This document shows positions 23,421 to 36,655 of a stretch of DNA of 64,000 nucleotides, one piece after another. Numbering within the stretch: position 1 is the stretch's first letter; each line of letters starts with the position of its first letter. The notes below the pieces were generated by a model. It ran no database searches, was not told the origin of the DNA, and saw only the letters and a list, made by a program, of their open reading frames with translations. The stretch is from positions 186,001 to 250,000 of the forward strand of contig JAODTK010005583.1 in assembly GCA_026419785.1 (NCBI GenBank). The letters run 5' to 3'. The position numbers and the translations under genes were made by a program. This DNA is from Sclerodactyla briareus. Taxonomy: Eukaryota > Echinodermata > Holothuroidea > Dendrochirotida > Sclerodactylidae.

Positions 23421-26400
23421 ATAAGACGGTAACAGGCTGGCATGCTAAAAATAATAACACCAAACTCGTTGTTCAGGACTATACATATGTGGAACACAAG
23501 AAAGGTATTAGACTATCCTGCTTTAATATATACTACTGACATGTTTCGTAACATGGTGACAGCTGAACGCCTGCCAGTAACGGAGTGTATGTTAGAATTT
23601 GCAATTGACGAATTTCAAATGTCAGGAATTTATTAATTTAGAACATTGGGAATATATACAATTCTGAACGGGGAAATAAATTACTGTAATTCCTGTTGAC
23701 CTCCCTGGGAGCGGAAGCCGGCGGCGAGCAGAGACCGGTATTTTTCTCATGTTTAAGATGATCCTAGTGCAGAGACATCGCCATGCAGGCGCTGAAAATC
23801 TGGTGTAATGGCCTCTATATGATATCATATTCCTGACTCACCCTCTCTTTCCAACTAACGATCTCTGATTTTCCTCTATCCAGTCAATTGGGATGATACC
23901 AAGCTTCCGCCCGCGCACTAGAGACTATTAAAACACCATCAGAGCATCTATGAAGTAATGTCACCACCTCAGAAACCCCCCTTACCCTTCCACCTAGGCG
24001 TCAATGCCTCTCGGGTTCCTTCGAAGGCATGCAGGTCACAATCTACAAGGCGGTTCAACCTCCACTGAGGGGGCGCCATTCAACTAGATCTCCAGGCTTC
24101 GATCATCCTTGTACGATCGAGTCATCAATATACCAATTATCTCGGCGGGCCCTCTCCTCGTCTCCAATAGTCAAGATCTTGCCATCATTCGATTTGACAG
24201 GTGGGCAATCCGTGGCCACGAGTTACGGCACTGAGTTAAGACGGAGCCTCCAGAATATCCCATGGTTGGAATCTGTAACCAGGACGTTTTTTTTTCAGTT
24301 GTGAAGGTCATCAGCCATGATTTTGACGAATTTGTCTTTTTAAAAAAAACATCGCACTCCAGGGAAACGATGGGTTAGTCATGTTTATGGATTTGTCATA
24401 ATCCGTGATACAACGAACCATTAGGTGATTGCCATGTCGGTAAACGTCACAATTATAACGTAACAGAGCAAGGGATAATGACCCCTGGCTGCCCGACCAT
24501 CAAGGCCTCAGATCGAATGGGCATGCCAAATAATTGCAAACACTGGAACTATGACAACGACATTCTCCCTCAGGCGACAGAATGCCACCATCTCAATTGA
24601 AACGAGAGGACATATCACAGACGTGTGCGATAATGCAGGCTCCACCATGCACGATGTATATATATAAGTTAATGCGAGCGATGAGATTCATTATTTCTGA
24701 GCTTAAAATGAAAAATAAACAGGAGGGTCCGTTCCTTAAGTTTGAGAAAATACCGAGAGCATTTGATTGAAACTTGACAACACTGTTACTGGGAGCTCAG
24801 TAGCTTAATATCTTGAGGAAGGCGGCCGGAGCCGGTGGAATTCCTGTGGAGTTTATTACGGTTTTTTGTGAAAAACATTGGACATTTGATTGACACAAAG
24901 TTATAACCTTCAATCGAAACCGAGTGAGAATAACAAGTAGTTGAAGAATTGTTACCATCAGACGTAAATATTTGAATAACTGCGCAAGATACTCGCTAAG
25001 TTGAAGTGCATTGTTTCCTGGCAGAGATCGCCTTTGGATTTATGTGTTAATTATAGGCAGGCTTGTTTTCCCACTAGAGCCGTTTATTGGACTTTATTAG
25101 GCATGAGCTTGTATAAGTATAAGAAGTATGACAGTCAGGGCAGGTTTCCCATAAGGACGAAAAGTTTTTCTTCAAGGAGGTCTATGTCGTGCAGGTTAAT
25201 TAAAAATGGAATTTAGAGAATAAAAACGGACACAATTGACAATAATATAGGGCCCTTTCACTTCAAATGCATACGATGTAGGCTCTCTAGAAAACATTAT
25301 TTAATAGTAAATAAGAGTGATTTCAAACAAGTAATTCGACAATTGCCATTAAAAATTTTGAAATGTAAGTTGGTCCTTGGAAGGTTCGCGATGTTTAAAG
25401 GACCAACATTCTATTGATCAACTAATAACATCACTAAGGCTAAGGCAAGGTTTCTACTAAATCTGGACTGACGTTTCACCTCATGACAATTTTACTAACT
25501 TTCCTTAACTAGCGATAAAATGCCTTTGGAGTACCTTTCTGTGGCAAAGCAGCAATAAATAGTTAACTATTCACACAAAATATTTCCACTCAATTCATAT
25601 TCGGTCTAATTGTCAAAATAGCTTAAGTTAGGGTTGCGATACAATGGAATGATCTCAATTGACTAGGCAAAATAGATCCGGTAATTCCACGAAACCAAAC
25701 AACGTGTGATTAATTCGGAACACCCTTGAACGCCAATCTGCCAATCTCAAATTTAAAACCCAAAGAATGCTGATCATTCTATGTGTATACTATCCTTGCG
25801 TCATATGATCCATCAGTGCCAAGGTAACGCAGTCTTCCCGCGGGGCATTTAGCCTATCATAAAAAACGTTTAAAAGTCTTGTGGAAGTGTGAACTCGTGT
25901 CTTGTTTTAATTGAGGGATTATTTAGAAACTCAGAAGCTCAAACGAATCAAAAGGGCCCACAGGAATATCCATACCCGTTATCTACATAATATTTTCTCC
26001 GGAGTCGATAAATTGAATGCTTGGCATATTATGATGGTCTAAAACTTCTGTAGAGAGTTTGTAATTGCCTTTTTTTTTTGTATTGAACAGGCACCTCTTC
26101 ACCCCCTTCGACATCGTAAAAAATTATACATGAGACCTTGGTCTACAAAGGTCACCCCTCTTATCGACTGAAAGTCAGTTCGAGGGTTGGGTTTTCTAAT
26201 ATACTACTAATCATCTTCATAGCCAAGTTCACAATACTTCGCTCCTCTTCAAGAAACAGCTGTGGTCGGGTTCGGAGTGAGGGGTGGAGTGGGGTTTCTT
26301 CTCTAGCAGGAAATAATCAAATCAGCTGCCAGGTGGTCCGAGTAATCGCGGAGGAAGTTCGTTTGGCGCGACTTCTAACTAACGATCATTGCGTCAGTTA

Positions 26401-29400
26401 ATGCTGGCTGCTGGTGCGCCAAGCCCATTCAGCAGTGATGAGTAGCTAGTGTTCGCACTGGAGAAATAAACTTTGCCCAGGAAAAGCAGTAGTACTGACC
26501 CCGTCGTGGGAATTGTGAAAGCCGGAAGGTTCAGACCGAGGTGTTGGGCTTATAGGAGCACGCAGCTAGGCGCTATCGCGTGAGTGTGCCTCATTTCCAG
26601 AGTGCCGTCTGTGCCACTCTTAAACAAAACGGTTTGTTTTTCAAGTCGGACAAACTGTATGTTAGAGTAGTAGAGTGACATTTGACGCCAATATGCCGTG
26701 TGCGTGTTTGTGAAAGTGGGGCGTTAGCGTGACGGGCCTGCTTCCTCGACTGATCTGACAGGTGTAAGAATGATTATAATAATATATTTCTTGTATAGAG
26801 AAAAATGCTTTGCTTCTCATCAATATTTATTCCCAATTTGCAAAGTAATCGCCATATGTTTGACAGTCGCTCAAACGAGTTATTGTTTTTAAATATTCGA
26901 CTACTAGCAAACTCTATATAAGGGATTATATATCAGATTTCGTCAGTTGCCACCTCCACTAAGACACGGATGAGACAATGCCTCTGTAGCGGAAAATCCA
27001 CCCTAATAGGTAGGCAGTTACGAGCAGTTCTCAAATGGTTGATTCGGCAACTTGGCGGATGTTTAACTTCCCAAGTGAGAAGAATCGCCGATGACACACT
27101 ATAAGGTTCCACTGCGATATTTGGTAGATGCCGGGTGCGACCTTTTTGTTACAACTCGCAAATGCGTGAACATTAATATGATGGAAGGGCTTATACTCCA
27201 GATCCGTTGAAGAGTCTCTGTGTGAGCCTATACGTTGAATTGTTTAATGAGGTAGTGATGCGCAGAATGGTATATATGGTATTGCCTACTCAGTAGTCAG
27301 TTTTTGTCAACCGATCACAGTTTATTGGGGCACTTTCCCAATTCGTTGCTCGTGAAATACCTACTCACTCGTGAGAGGGCCTGGACCCCCTGCCCAACGT
27401 TGCCCCCACTTATAACCACCATAATTTCTATCTAGATTTAATTACGGTGTTTCTTTGACCGACGAATGTTTTGGGCACCTACTAATACTATATTATTCAG
27501 CCAGACGTCTCTGCCTTTGTTTCGGGACTTTCATTCCCCCAAAGACGGTTGAAAATCTGCTCAGGGAATTGATAACCAGAACCTCGTTCTCAGCGAATAG
27601 ACATCCCCTCGGTCCCTCATTGCTACATCACAAGGCTGGACCTGATGGAGGTCAGGCCTCTCCAACTGCTTGTGCACACATTCCCCTGTGCTCAGGGTGC
27701 ATATTTATAAAAGTGTCAGGAAACGTCCCCGAACACGCACCATAAGACGGGAACAGCCACACCTATCAATTCATTCTTGTACGCATAAACGGGGCTGGGA
27801 TCGTTGAGATAGATATGACGTACGGCAGTTTTCGGCAACGATTGCTCCGGATAAGTGTATTAACAGTGATGCTGGCAGACTTTGCTCTCCGACCATATCC
27901 TTGGCCTCGTTTTGGAACGCTTACACGCATTTGATTCATCTCAATTTTCGTACATGACTATAGTGGTTTTTGATTCACCGTATTTCGCCGCCGACTATTT
28001 CGGCGTTAGCGCAATAACTCTCCAACCCGTTGTCCCGTTAAGCTTGTCGGCTTTAACTTTGCCACCAAAAGGTCGTCCGTCCTATAGAAATCAGAATGGG
28101 TTCGAAAGTGGGTCTCGTCCACATAACCGCACCCGCTAATTTTCTCATTCCAGCGAATGTTGCCGGTTCCACTGAAACTTTTGTAATCACATCAAGTCCA
28201 ACTAAAGCGACGGTCGTTTTGCGGGCATCGGAGGATCTCGCCATATTTCATGCATATTACTCTAACCTTTCGTCGTATTTTAAAATGGCCCCTCGGTAGA
28301 ATGTCGACAGTATTGCGTCCGACAAGAAAGGGCCATATGTTAACTATATTTTAAAGCTCTATGACAACCAACATTCTCGATTAACATCGCCAATTCCAGT
28401 ACGTATCTATATTGATCGCTCGGGAATGGAAAAGTGGGTAGTTTCCTCAGTTGAGAGCCATATTTCTCGACTCGGAAGATGACATTCGCACTAACAAAAG
28501 AGATAAAATGAAACTAACCCAAATAAAATAATACACGTGTTGCAAAAGCATTCATTATGGTATCAATAAAGTATCTATTAAATAGTTCCCTCCTACTTTT
28601 CTCCCTCTTTTTTTTTTTTTTCCTCCTCGCGATAAAATGTAAGCATAGCGTTTTCCACTGTTTGATTTTATAGGGTTTCACACGATTTAGAAGCAGCGTG
28701 CACCGACGGGTTATCTGGTTCAGGCGTTTAGACTTGTAGGATAGGTGAACTTCATTTAAGAATAATGACCCTACGAATGGTCTTCTGCAAATTTGATCCA
28801 GGAAGACTTCATATCAGATTTGGAATATCCCCCGGCGTAGCCGAGAGATTTACAAAGGCGGAGTATAATTAGTCATGACTATTTGAAGAAAAAAAATCGG
28901 GAAAACTTTGGAAAATGACCGAGAAAGATCTTGTTCATTTGAATCATATCGAGTCCGTGGCCGTGTTGCTCAGGCCAGGCGGCACCGTTCAATACTCGCA
29001 CTATATAGGACTTAATTTCCCATGTCCGGTCGAGCACTTAATCGAATCAGTGTCAGTCCTGGTACAACGATTTCATACAGACTGCATGTGTGGCCGAAAT
29101 TGCTCCCGGAACATTGGTGTCAGTGCACTGGTTCCATGGAAGCCATTCTTAGGTTTCGCAGAATTGACATCATATCCCCCAATCACTCTTCCCCCAGGTT
29201 TATTTTTTTTTGTCTTTGACCCTTTGAATTCCAGGACTGAACGTTTCATACTTACTACCTCACGGTAATACACGGAATCTCCAGATAAATTGTAGTCCGA
29301 TTATCTGAATTAATGCCCATGTGTGATACGAATTTATATACGCCTATTATATTTTAATCATTTTCCGGTCCAAATGTCCGAGCTAGGCTAGTGATAATGG

Positions 29401-30510
29401 ATTGCCAATAAGTAAACGCTTCACGCAAGATATACGGTACTCCGCATGAAGCTCCATTCATAGCCGATCTACACAGTGAAAAACCCATTAGTTTTTTTCA
29501 AAAAAACATCGATTGGCCATTTCAAGGCTCACCCATTATACTCGTGTCCCCATCCAGCTGAGGGTTCTTGTCTGGAGTGATAACCATTAGAATTCACTTT
29601 TCACACACTAAACGGAGTTCCATAGTCCTTAGGTCCATAGGTCACGTGTTTCCTTTAATACTTGTTTCTTTCAGTTACATGCTTAGGTAATGTTCTGGTA
29701 TGTCTTATTGAAGTTCAATAGGCGGCGGGCAAATGCCGAGCAGCTAGTGTCTCAGTATAAACAGGTCATACGGGTAGGCGTAACAATATTTAGTAGTAAC
29801 TATTTTGTCACGAGCCAAACTGCCCCAAAATCCGGAAGAATCATTAATCATGGGAATAAAGGAACACCTAAGAGAAAAAAGATATCGTCGACGAGGGAAC
29901 CGAAACCCGGCTCTCTGCTTTCGGAGAATAAAGACGTTACATTTGGTAGGGAAGTGTAAATTCTTCAAATTTCCCCAATTAGACTCAGGATAATAAAGCC
30001 CCTTTTGCAACTTGGAAACTACATAAATACGAAATAGGTAGCGACATGCTTCTCCCCCTTTGGGGGAAACCAAACCATCGACGCACTTTCATTGCAATTA
30101 AAATATATTTTAATGTACAAATGATAGAAGAGACATGAAATGAATGTTCCGTATAATTGCAATAATACGTATTAATAAGAAACTATGGATAAAATGCACA
30201 CTAAAAACAAGAAACCAGAAAAGCCACAACGACTGTCTACAGAGCAACTGATTTTATATCAGTCGCAAACACATGATTTTTGTTGTTGTTGAAAAGTAGA
30301 ACAATCGCCCTGCGGGTAACGCCAATATGTTACATCCCCCCTTCTGAACAATGGTAGGCGATGAGTGATATTAAGGATTCAGGTATCAAAAGGACAATAG
30401 CAGGCAGCCTTGTCTTTGCTGAAAGCCCCCCCCCCCCTCCCCCCTCCGCCCTCCCCGCTCCCCCTCGCAGTGAGTCACCGTTCACAGTGTATGGCCTCCT
30501 GCCCATTATT
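23420..30510. other. No recognisable gene; homopolymers and one hairpin
   Basis: Seven kilobases with no motif-bearing frame. Landmarks: a perfect 10-bp hairpin GTTGGTCCTT / AAGGACCAAC at 25,369-25,407, a poly(T) tract near 28,607-28,621 in a pyrimidine-rich stretch, and a C-rich tract at 30,427-30,470. Frames such as 28,915-29,268 (117 codons) lack recognisable domains. Confidence 0.4.
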
Positions 30511-33504
30511 CATTTTGTGGTGATACGTCGTGATATACGCCATGTGCTTAGTTAGCCTATTCGCTTTTGCCGTAATTACGCGATTTTTCCATGCGTGCGG
30601 ACCGGCATACGCACCCATGGAATCCTAGCCGTATTCTGCATGCCGAGCCTGAACCGAATTTAGAGATTTGAGAGCCATTGTGAGTATTTTTCGGAATTTG
30701 GAGATTGTTTTGGAGGAATGACTTTGAGATCTTTTGGCCTTTCAGCTGAACCATTCACGACATGCCTGCACTGGGAGCCCGCGAGCGCAGTTCGTGTGGT
30801 TCCAGACATGACACCAGCTGCAGAGCTCATTGCAAGTCACCCTCAACCGCTTTAATATCTGATAAACTGCAGGTACTCCACATCTTCATCCCATCATCGC
30901 TGACTAATCGAGTCGAAGCATTCTAGATCGTTCAGACCCGCATATGAAAAACGCAGTTATAGCCATACATGCTCACAATCAGATGCCTGCCTAACACCTT
31001 GAATGACATCATTGAGACGTGATGAGCGTACCGTTGCTGTGCGAGGTGGGTTCATTGAGCGCGTTGCGCTCGGCCAGAAGTCAGAACCCTTATCCCAGGG
31101 AGGATTGTAATTCCATGCACCCGAGTCCGAGAAGTTAACCTCCCCCTAGCACTGAGAGCATTTAATATCTTCGAGGTTCAATACAAACCCACATCAATGA
31201 TGGCAACCAGTTTGTCTTCCCCTTAGATCTTCGCGGTAGGACCACTGGAGTGACCTATATCGCAAAGAGTATACTAGTTTTGATCTGCGTTGAGAACGAC
31301 AGTCTAGATATGGATTGAGGAAATTCTTGTACCCTCATTGTTACTTCATCGAGTGCATTGAGAACCGGAACAAGGGATCTGTGCCCTCTCAGCGCTCTTC
31401 GCCCTGACTCGCACTGGCCATCACTGATCGTAATCAGCCTGGGTTTATAATCACCCTCAATCAGCCCAGTGGTTAAAAGCATGTTGCGTAACAATATGGA
31501 CCACACCTCAGGCCCAGGTAGAAATAGGTGTAGGATCAGCTAGTGTTCGATATAGCATCTGTCATAAAATAGCATTTGTGGCTTTTTGGTGACGTTGAGG
31601 AATTAAACTGCAGCCGGCTTGAAAGTTGACCTGTGGCTCGGACAAAGCGAAATTATGAGTACGCTACATGACAAAGGTTGCTTCCGTCAAAGCGACAAAG
31701 TTGATTGGTTTACAAACGTTTCCCCTGCGTGTGTCCATTGTTGCTTGAGTTTAAAGCGGCATTATCGTCTGGATCGACCTTGCCTCACACTGGGCTGAGT
31801 TTTCTTTGTCGCATTTTTAGAGATATTAGATATAGGCCTAACTAATCGTAACACATAACTGCTATCGTACTGATGATGGTGACTTACTGCATGCCCCATG
31901 TTTTGTGTAGAGTTATCACTACTGATCCTTAAATTTCCTATATTCTTCCAGCGCATCGAAAGCCTGCACCCTGCTGACCTCCAGAATAACACATACATAC
32001 ACAGGAAGGTTAGAAGTTTCAGCCAGTGGTCACACACAATTATCGCGAAGATCGAAATCAATATGATCACGTAACACTTGCAATTGCTATCTGCATTTCT
32101 TACTCTTTGGTTAAGTGGATTTCACGCGCTTCTCGATATACAATAGTTCTGGGTTATCATCGATTTAAGTTTCTTCGGGAACGGAAGAGGAATCTCTTTA
32201 ATATTCATAGCTGCGACAAAGTCAGTCCAGGGATCTATAGTGAACGGAAAACATCGAAAGCGAGGTCCATACTTCATTCCGCTACGATTTCTACGAGAAT
32301 GGTGGAGGAGACTGCTCCGAAATATCAATTGAAGTTTAGCACGTGATGCATCAGAGGTCGAAATATCTCGATAACATAGTAAAGAGCATACAACGGCAGG
32401 TAAATCGACAATTTTCTTTCTGCTAGGTCCTGTGTTGTAGTATGTGTTTGGGTTAAGGCATTAAATAAAGGTCGATTGCGAAATTAATCTGTTTGAAATT
32501 GGGTGAAATTCTCCAAACTGGGGATTGTTTTTTTTTCATAAAACTCCTCATTAATTTTTCAATAATAAGACAGTTTTAATGTTTTTCGCTGAGATTTGAA
32601 TTGCCAATATTTCTAGTTTGTAAGAAAGTAAATATTCACTATTGCCACCGATCCTTCCTCGAAATTAATGTAAGAAATTGTTTCTCGAAAAATGTAATGA
32701 ATTTTTTGGACACTCAGTTACAAGCCCATTTTTAATAGGGCTCATATTTTAATATTTATTTCGGGTCAAAAATTCCAGTGCTATCATGTGGCTAAACAGA
32801 TGATCACATTATTGCACAAGAATGGAGACTCCGTGATTTCCTTATGTAGGCCGAAGTGTCCTTAAAGTCCAATAGCTGAGTTAGTTCATGTGCTGGCGTA
32901 CCTCGGAGAATGTCTAATGATTTAGTGGAGGCATATCGATACTGGTTGCAATCGACCGATCAGGTGCATCACCATATTATCCTATAGGGAGAGAAAGACA
33001 TTGTGATAAGAGAATCGATATGGAATGGCGTACTTTTGGCGCAGACAGTCGAATGAGATAGGACCATCAAAACTATGAGACGACTTGCCGAATAAACGAG
33101 CCCCTTAAGGTCGCGGTTTTCCAAGAATTTAGATATTGGAAGTAGGTTCGTTCTTCATTTTGTTTTTTTTTTTCCCTTCCTGGACATCTGTAGAGGCGGT
33201 TCGTTCATTGGAAATGGGTGGGTGGACTAGACGTTGATGTGGGTGGTGTGGGTCGTTGGACGATATGTTTGCTGTGGTCTGTTTTTTGCCAAGTTGTGGA
33301 CTGGGTTGGCTTGGCTTTTGTTCAACGTCGAAATGATTCCGAGAGGTGTTCTGTCGCATCGCCGATCTCGAAGGTTACTGACCGAGGGCAGGGGCGGGCG
33401 GGTTCTGGGGTGGAAAGCAAGGCTGGATGAGCGCGGGTGCGGACCGATCAATAAGTGTTGGAAAAAAGATGGACGATACGATGGTTATCGTATTTGAGGG
33501 CACC

Positions 33505-33845
33505 ACCACTGGTAATTTTTTTTATGGTAGGTATACTGCCGAGCAGAGAATCGATCCTATTCAAGGCCCAGCAAGGGTGCCGACCTTGAGACTGCACCTT
33601 ATTGTCCGCCGCGAAATCCTTACACCAGTACAGGAATAAGGCAATGCCTCTTTGGCGGTACGCCTGGTGGGGGGTGTCCACCTGCAGACAGCAACATGCC
33701 TACCCCTCTTGTCCCTCTCCAATCCTTGGGCTGAACCCCCAGCGAGAAGGCCAGATGTCCACTTTAACGGTCTTTGGGTATGGCCCCGAAAGGGCATCGA
33801 ACCCCGGTGTCCCGGGTGGATGGCCGACTCTCTAACCAATGATTC
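33505..33845 (-). mobile_element. tRNA-derived SINE, full length
   Basis: On the minus strand the element starts with a tRNA-like head: an A-box-like TGGTTAGAGAGTCGG and a B box GGTTCGATGCC, followed by CATACC and a body with GCCTTCTCGCTG, GGGGTAGGCA and ACCCTTGCTGGGCCTTGAAT, ending in an A-run (33,515-33,524). The plus-strand copy at 44,335-44,635 is homologous over head, body and A-rich end. Transcription would be by RNA polymerase III from the internal boxes; mobility would depend on LINE proteins in trans. Confidence 0.8.
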
Positions 33846-33956
33846 CAAGCCACTTAGGTTGGTGTCAGAGATGGGGGTCTTTATCCTACATAATGTTCTC
33901 TCCACACACGAACCGCTTCTGCGACTGCCTTATCGCCCCTCCCCACTTCAGGCCAG

Positions 33957-35462
33957 CAGAGGTGGGGACTCGATTCAAGCGACTTGGACTCAGAGTCCCG
34001 ATTTTTCGTGACTTGCTCTTGACTTGCGATTAACGGACTTGACATTGTTGACTTGACTTGGCTGCAACCGTCTGGCCTTGTTATTGACTTGTACTGCATA
34101 ACTGACTTGTCGCGATCGCAAGTCAGCAAGCCCAAAAATCGTTACATTTTTGTTTTTCACCGTGACAGAAATCCCAGAAGTTTGTCAAAACCGTCCGGCC
34201 CAGCGACCGCGGCCGACACCATATTTGGATATACCGTGTATACTACGTCGTCCCCCGTCAGCGCGGCGCGCGTATCGTACAACCCTATATTTCCTTGCCC
34301 TGATGCCCACGCACCGTATCGTATGTGGCAGAGAAAGTCGGCATACTGCAATTTATCTCGACTAGTCAATGTCTCGGATACAAGTACACATAGAGAATCG
34401 ACGGCTAGAAACGGTATCTAAATGTGACCTGCAAGCTTCTCATTAATACCATGAAGTAGTGCAGCAGCGGGCCTTGATGAATTACCTTGCCCCGACGTAT
34501 ATGGGTGCAAATCGAAATTATATCTGGCATAAATTTACTATAAGGTATGTACTATGTCAGGGTTTCAAATATTAAAACACCAGAATTTCAATTCCACTTG
34601 AACGAATTGCACTGCATGTTACGAGTTTCATTATTCAAGCTCAATGTTTCGAGTTTCTTCAAGTTGAATGTCGTTAAGAAACATGTTATTATTCACTGAA
34701 ATCACTGTTAGTAATAACATTATTTTTCATTTTCAGAAAGCTCTAGAGTGCAACAGTACCATTGACCTCTGCTCAGAACCATACTGGACTGCTTTCAATT
34801 GCAATTGGGCCTCAATTGAGCCACAACATGTTTGACACTGGGCCACCAACTAAGCGAAGTAAATCATAGATGGTGGCTATTTAAGAAGGCAGCTTCCTTC
34901 AAGTGCACATGTTTGCATCTTCAACGAGAGCCGGCAGTACCAAAACAATCCAAAAAAGAAAAACATCCAATCTAGTTCTTGACCCTCAAGTGGAGACTGT
35001 TTTTTGTGAATATTTATGCAGCTTATGGGTTCAATACATCTTTTGTATTTAACAATCATGACTTTCGTTTTCATATCTACACATTCTGCTGTTATACGCA
35101 ACACTCAAATCGCTTGAGTTTTATCATTAATCTAGGCATTGCCACTTGTCAATCCCCCGTTGTGTCACTTCCTGATCTTTATCGTCACACCATACCGTAG
35201 TGTACAGTGTACGCTATAACCATGCCCCTCCTGATACTTCACTGACATTGTAACTTGGACTTGCATCAGATACTTGCGACTTGACTTGGACTTGCATTTT
35301 TCCAATTGACTTGTGAATTGACTTGGACTTGCATTTTTCCAATTGACTTGTGATGTGACTTGGACTTGCATTTTTCCAATTGACTTGTGATTGACTTTGA
35401 CTTGCACCAGCTGACTTGAGACTTGACTTGGACTTGAAGAAAGTGACTTGTCACCACCGCTG
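33957..35462 (+). mobile_element. Non-autonomous hAT-like element (1.5 kb)
   Basis: Ends CAGAGGTGG (left) and CCACCGCTG (right) form short terminal inverted repeats with one mismatch, typical of hAT elements. The flanks CAGGCCAG and CAGCGAGT could be a damaged 8-bp target duplication. The subterminal parts consist of GACTTG-rich repeats (33,985-34,130 and 35,240-35,455), and no transposase is visible inside. The element is absent from the matching position of copy B (about 39,500-39,555), so it inserted after the duplication or was lost from B. Confidence 0.75.
35277..35400. repeat. 37-bp minisatellite inside the hAT-like element
   Basis: Three tandem units of about 37 bp, each with GACTTGGACTTGCATTTTTC followed by CAATTGACTTGTGA. 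The units are very similar, so the expansion is recent relative to the element. A looser GACTTG-rich zone continues to the right end. Confidence 0.85.
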
Positions 35463-36149
35463 CAGCGAGTGATTGCGCCCCTTGTCTTGTTGGTTCAAAA
35501 TTTCAAGGACCCGAGCAGACAGAAGGAAGCGATTGACGCAGCGACCTAGCCAGACTCAGTGGTTCTTGATGATTTTGAAGCGAAGAAGTTTGTGATGTGA
35601 AGCATCCGGACGGGATGCAGTGAGTGGAAAAACTATGAAGCAATTAAGTAATGTTTAACCTTTAATGGTCATTTTATTATTGTTCCATTTCCTGGACCAG
35701 TTCGATTGTCGGAAGTTAGTAGTCGGTCTGCTGATCCTGACATAGGATGTGGATTCCATGGTTGGGTATGCGTTGATCGGGATACATGTGAAAGCCACTC
35801 ACGAAAACGAACGTTCGTTCAGAAGGGAAACACACTATAAGTTTATGCAGAGAAGAACAGCGGGCAGCCCATGCCATACGGTCGTTGAGGACTTTTAGAA
35901 TGAAAAAAAAAAAAAAATCCATTAAGCATCATTGGTGGTGATACGCAACCTAATATACGCGTTGGTAAAGTGCTTATTCAGCTATTTCATCTTTGCAAAT
36001 CTAATCCCATTCAGATCACGTGAATTCGCGTTTTTCACATGCGTAACCGGACCGGCATACGCAACAATGGAATCCCAGCCGTATTCTGCATGACTTGCGA
36101 TGCCTGACGATTACGAATTGAGAGCGTGTGAGGGCTCCCCAGTCCGCAG

Positions 36150-36545
36150 CGAAGCTGTTGTATCGAGGGGCGGGAGAATAGTAGAGCGGTAATCAGGGTT
36201 CGCTTTGATGCAACAGGTCTCCGGGTTCGAATTTCAGCGTCAAGCCAAGGGCCGTTTTCCAGAAGTGGCTGTACTTGCAGTCGACTGGCGTGTCCTGGTC
36301 TTAGGTTCTGGTCTGCGTTGATCAGTGTGTGGTAATTTCGGGGGGTTGCGGGGGGCTGTTCGGGGGCACTTGCAATAGGCTCGCGAGTCGGCTGGGCGCA
36401 GTCGCGTGCACATCTTCCGCTCCCCAGGTTCTGAGAAAGTGGTCATGGTCTGGAGTTCACTGATCGTCCGTCGGATGGGACGTAAAATTGCGGTCCGGGG
36501 GGCAGGGATTGGGCACTCCTGCCTCGATATCATCTGAGCAAAGTA
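36150..36545 (+). mobile_element. tRNA-derived SINE, second family
   Basis: The head has an A-box-like TAGAGCGGTAATCAGG and a B box GGGTTCGAATT. The body contains GGATGGGACGTAAAATTGCG, a segment resembling the 'GGGACGTTAAA' region found in several animal SINE families. It sits in a 790-bp insertion unique to copy B. The end is uncertain. Confidence 0.65.
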
Positions 36546-36587
36546 GAGAAGAGAAGGCGAGTTGTCGCGGTGCTCACCACGATCAAA

Positions 36588-36655
36588 ATTAGGGTTAGGG
36601 TTACACGATGGTCAAATTGGCTTCCTGAACCCGTAGCAATCAAATCAAATCAAAT
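36588..36655. repeat. Short TTAGGG-like and (AAATC)n tracts
   Basis: Two TTAGGG-like units (36,590-36,601) and four to five AATCA units (36,638-36,657). Too short to call telomeric. Confidence 0.6.

Larger units (their letters stand above)
30510..35560 (+). repeat. Segmental duplication, copy A
   Basis: Aligns collinearly with 35,925-39,640. Matching landmarks: GGACCGGCATACGCA (30,600 / 36,050), TCTAGATCGTTCAG (30,923 / 37,190), a GCGC-TTGCGCTCGG segment (31,060 / 37,340), AGAGATATTAGATATA (31,819 / 37,703), TTCAGCCAGTGGTCACACA (32,019 / 37,925), TCCAGTGCTATCATGT (32,775 / 38,568) and ATTTGAGGGCAC (33,493 / 39,297). The copies differ strongly through indels and substitutions. Copy A holds a full SINE and a 1.5-kb hAT-like insertion. 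Confidence 0.85.

Noticed and set aside
25369-25407. Perfect 10-bp hairpin as a microRNA precursor
   Set aside because: The stem is too short for a microRNA hairpin and the flanks do not extend the pairing convincingly.
33652-34011. 119-codon plus-strand frame
   Set aside because: It runs antisense through the SINE and into the hAT-like element, so it is not a gene.
35165-35457. Minus-strand frames with repeated Lys/Gln/Ser-rich units
   Set aside because: They are translations of the 37-bp GACTTG minisatellite in the hAT-like element.
36588-36602. Interstitial telomere
   Set aside because: Only two TTAGGG-like units are present, too few to distinguish from chance.
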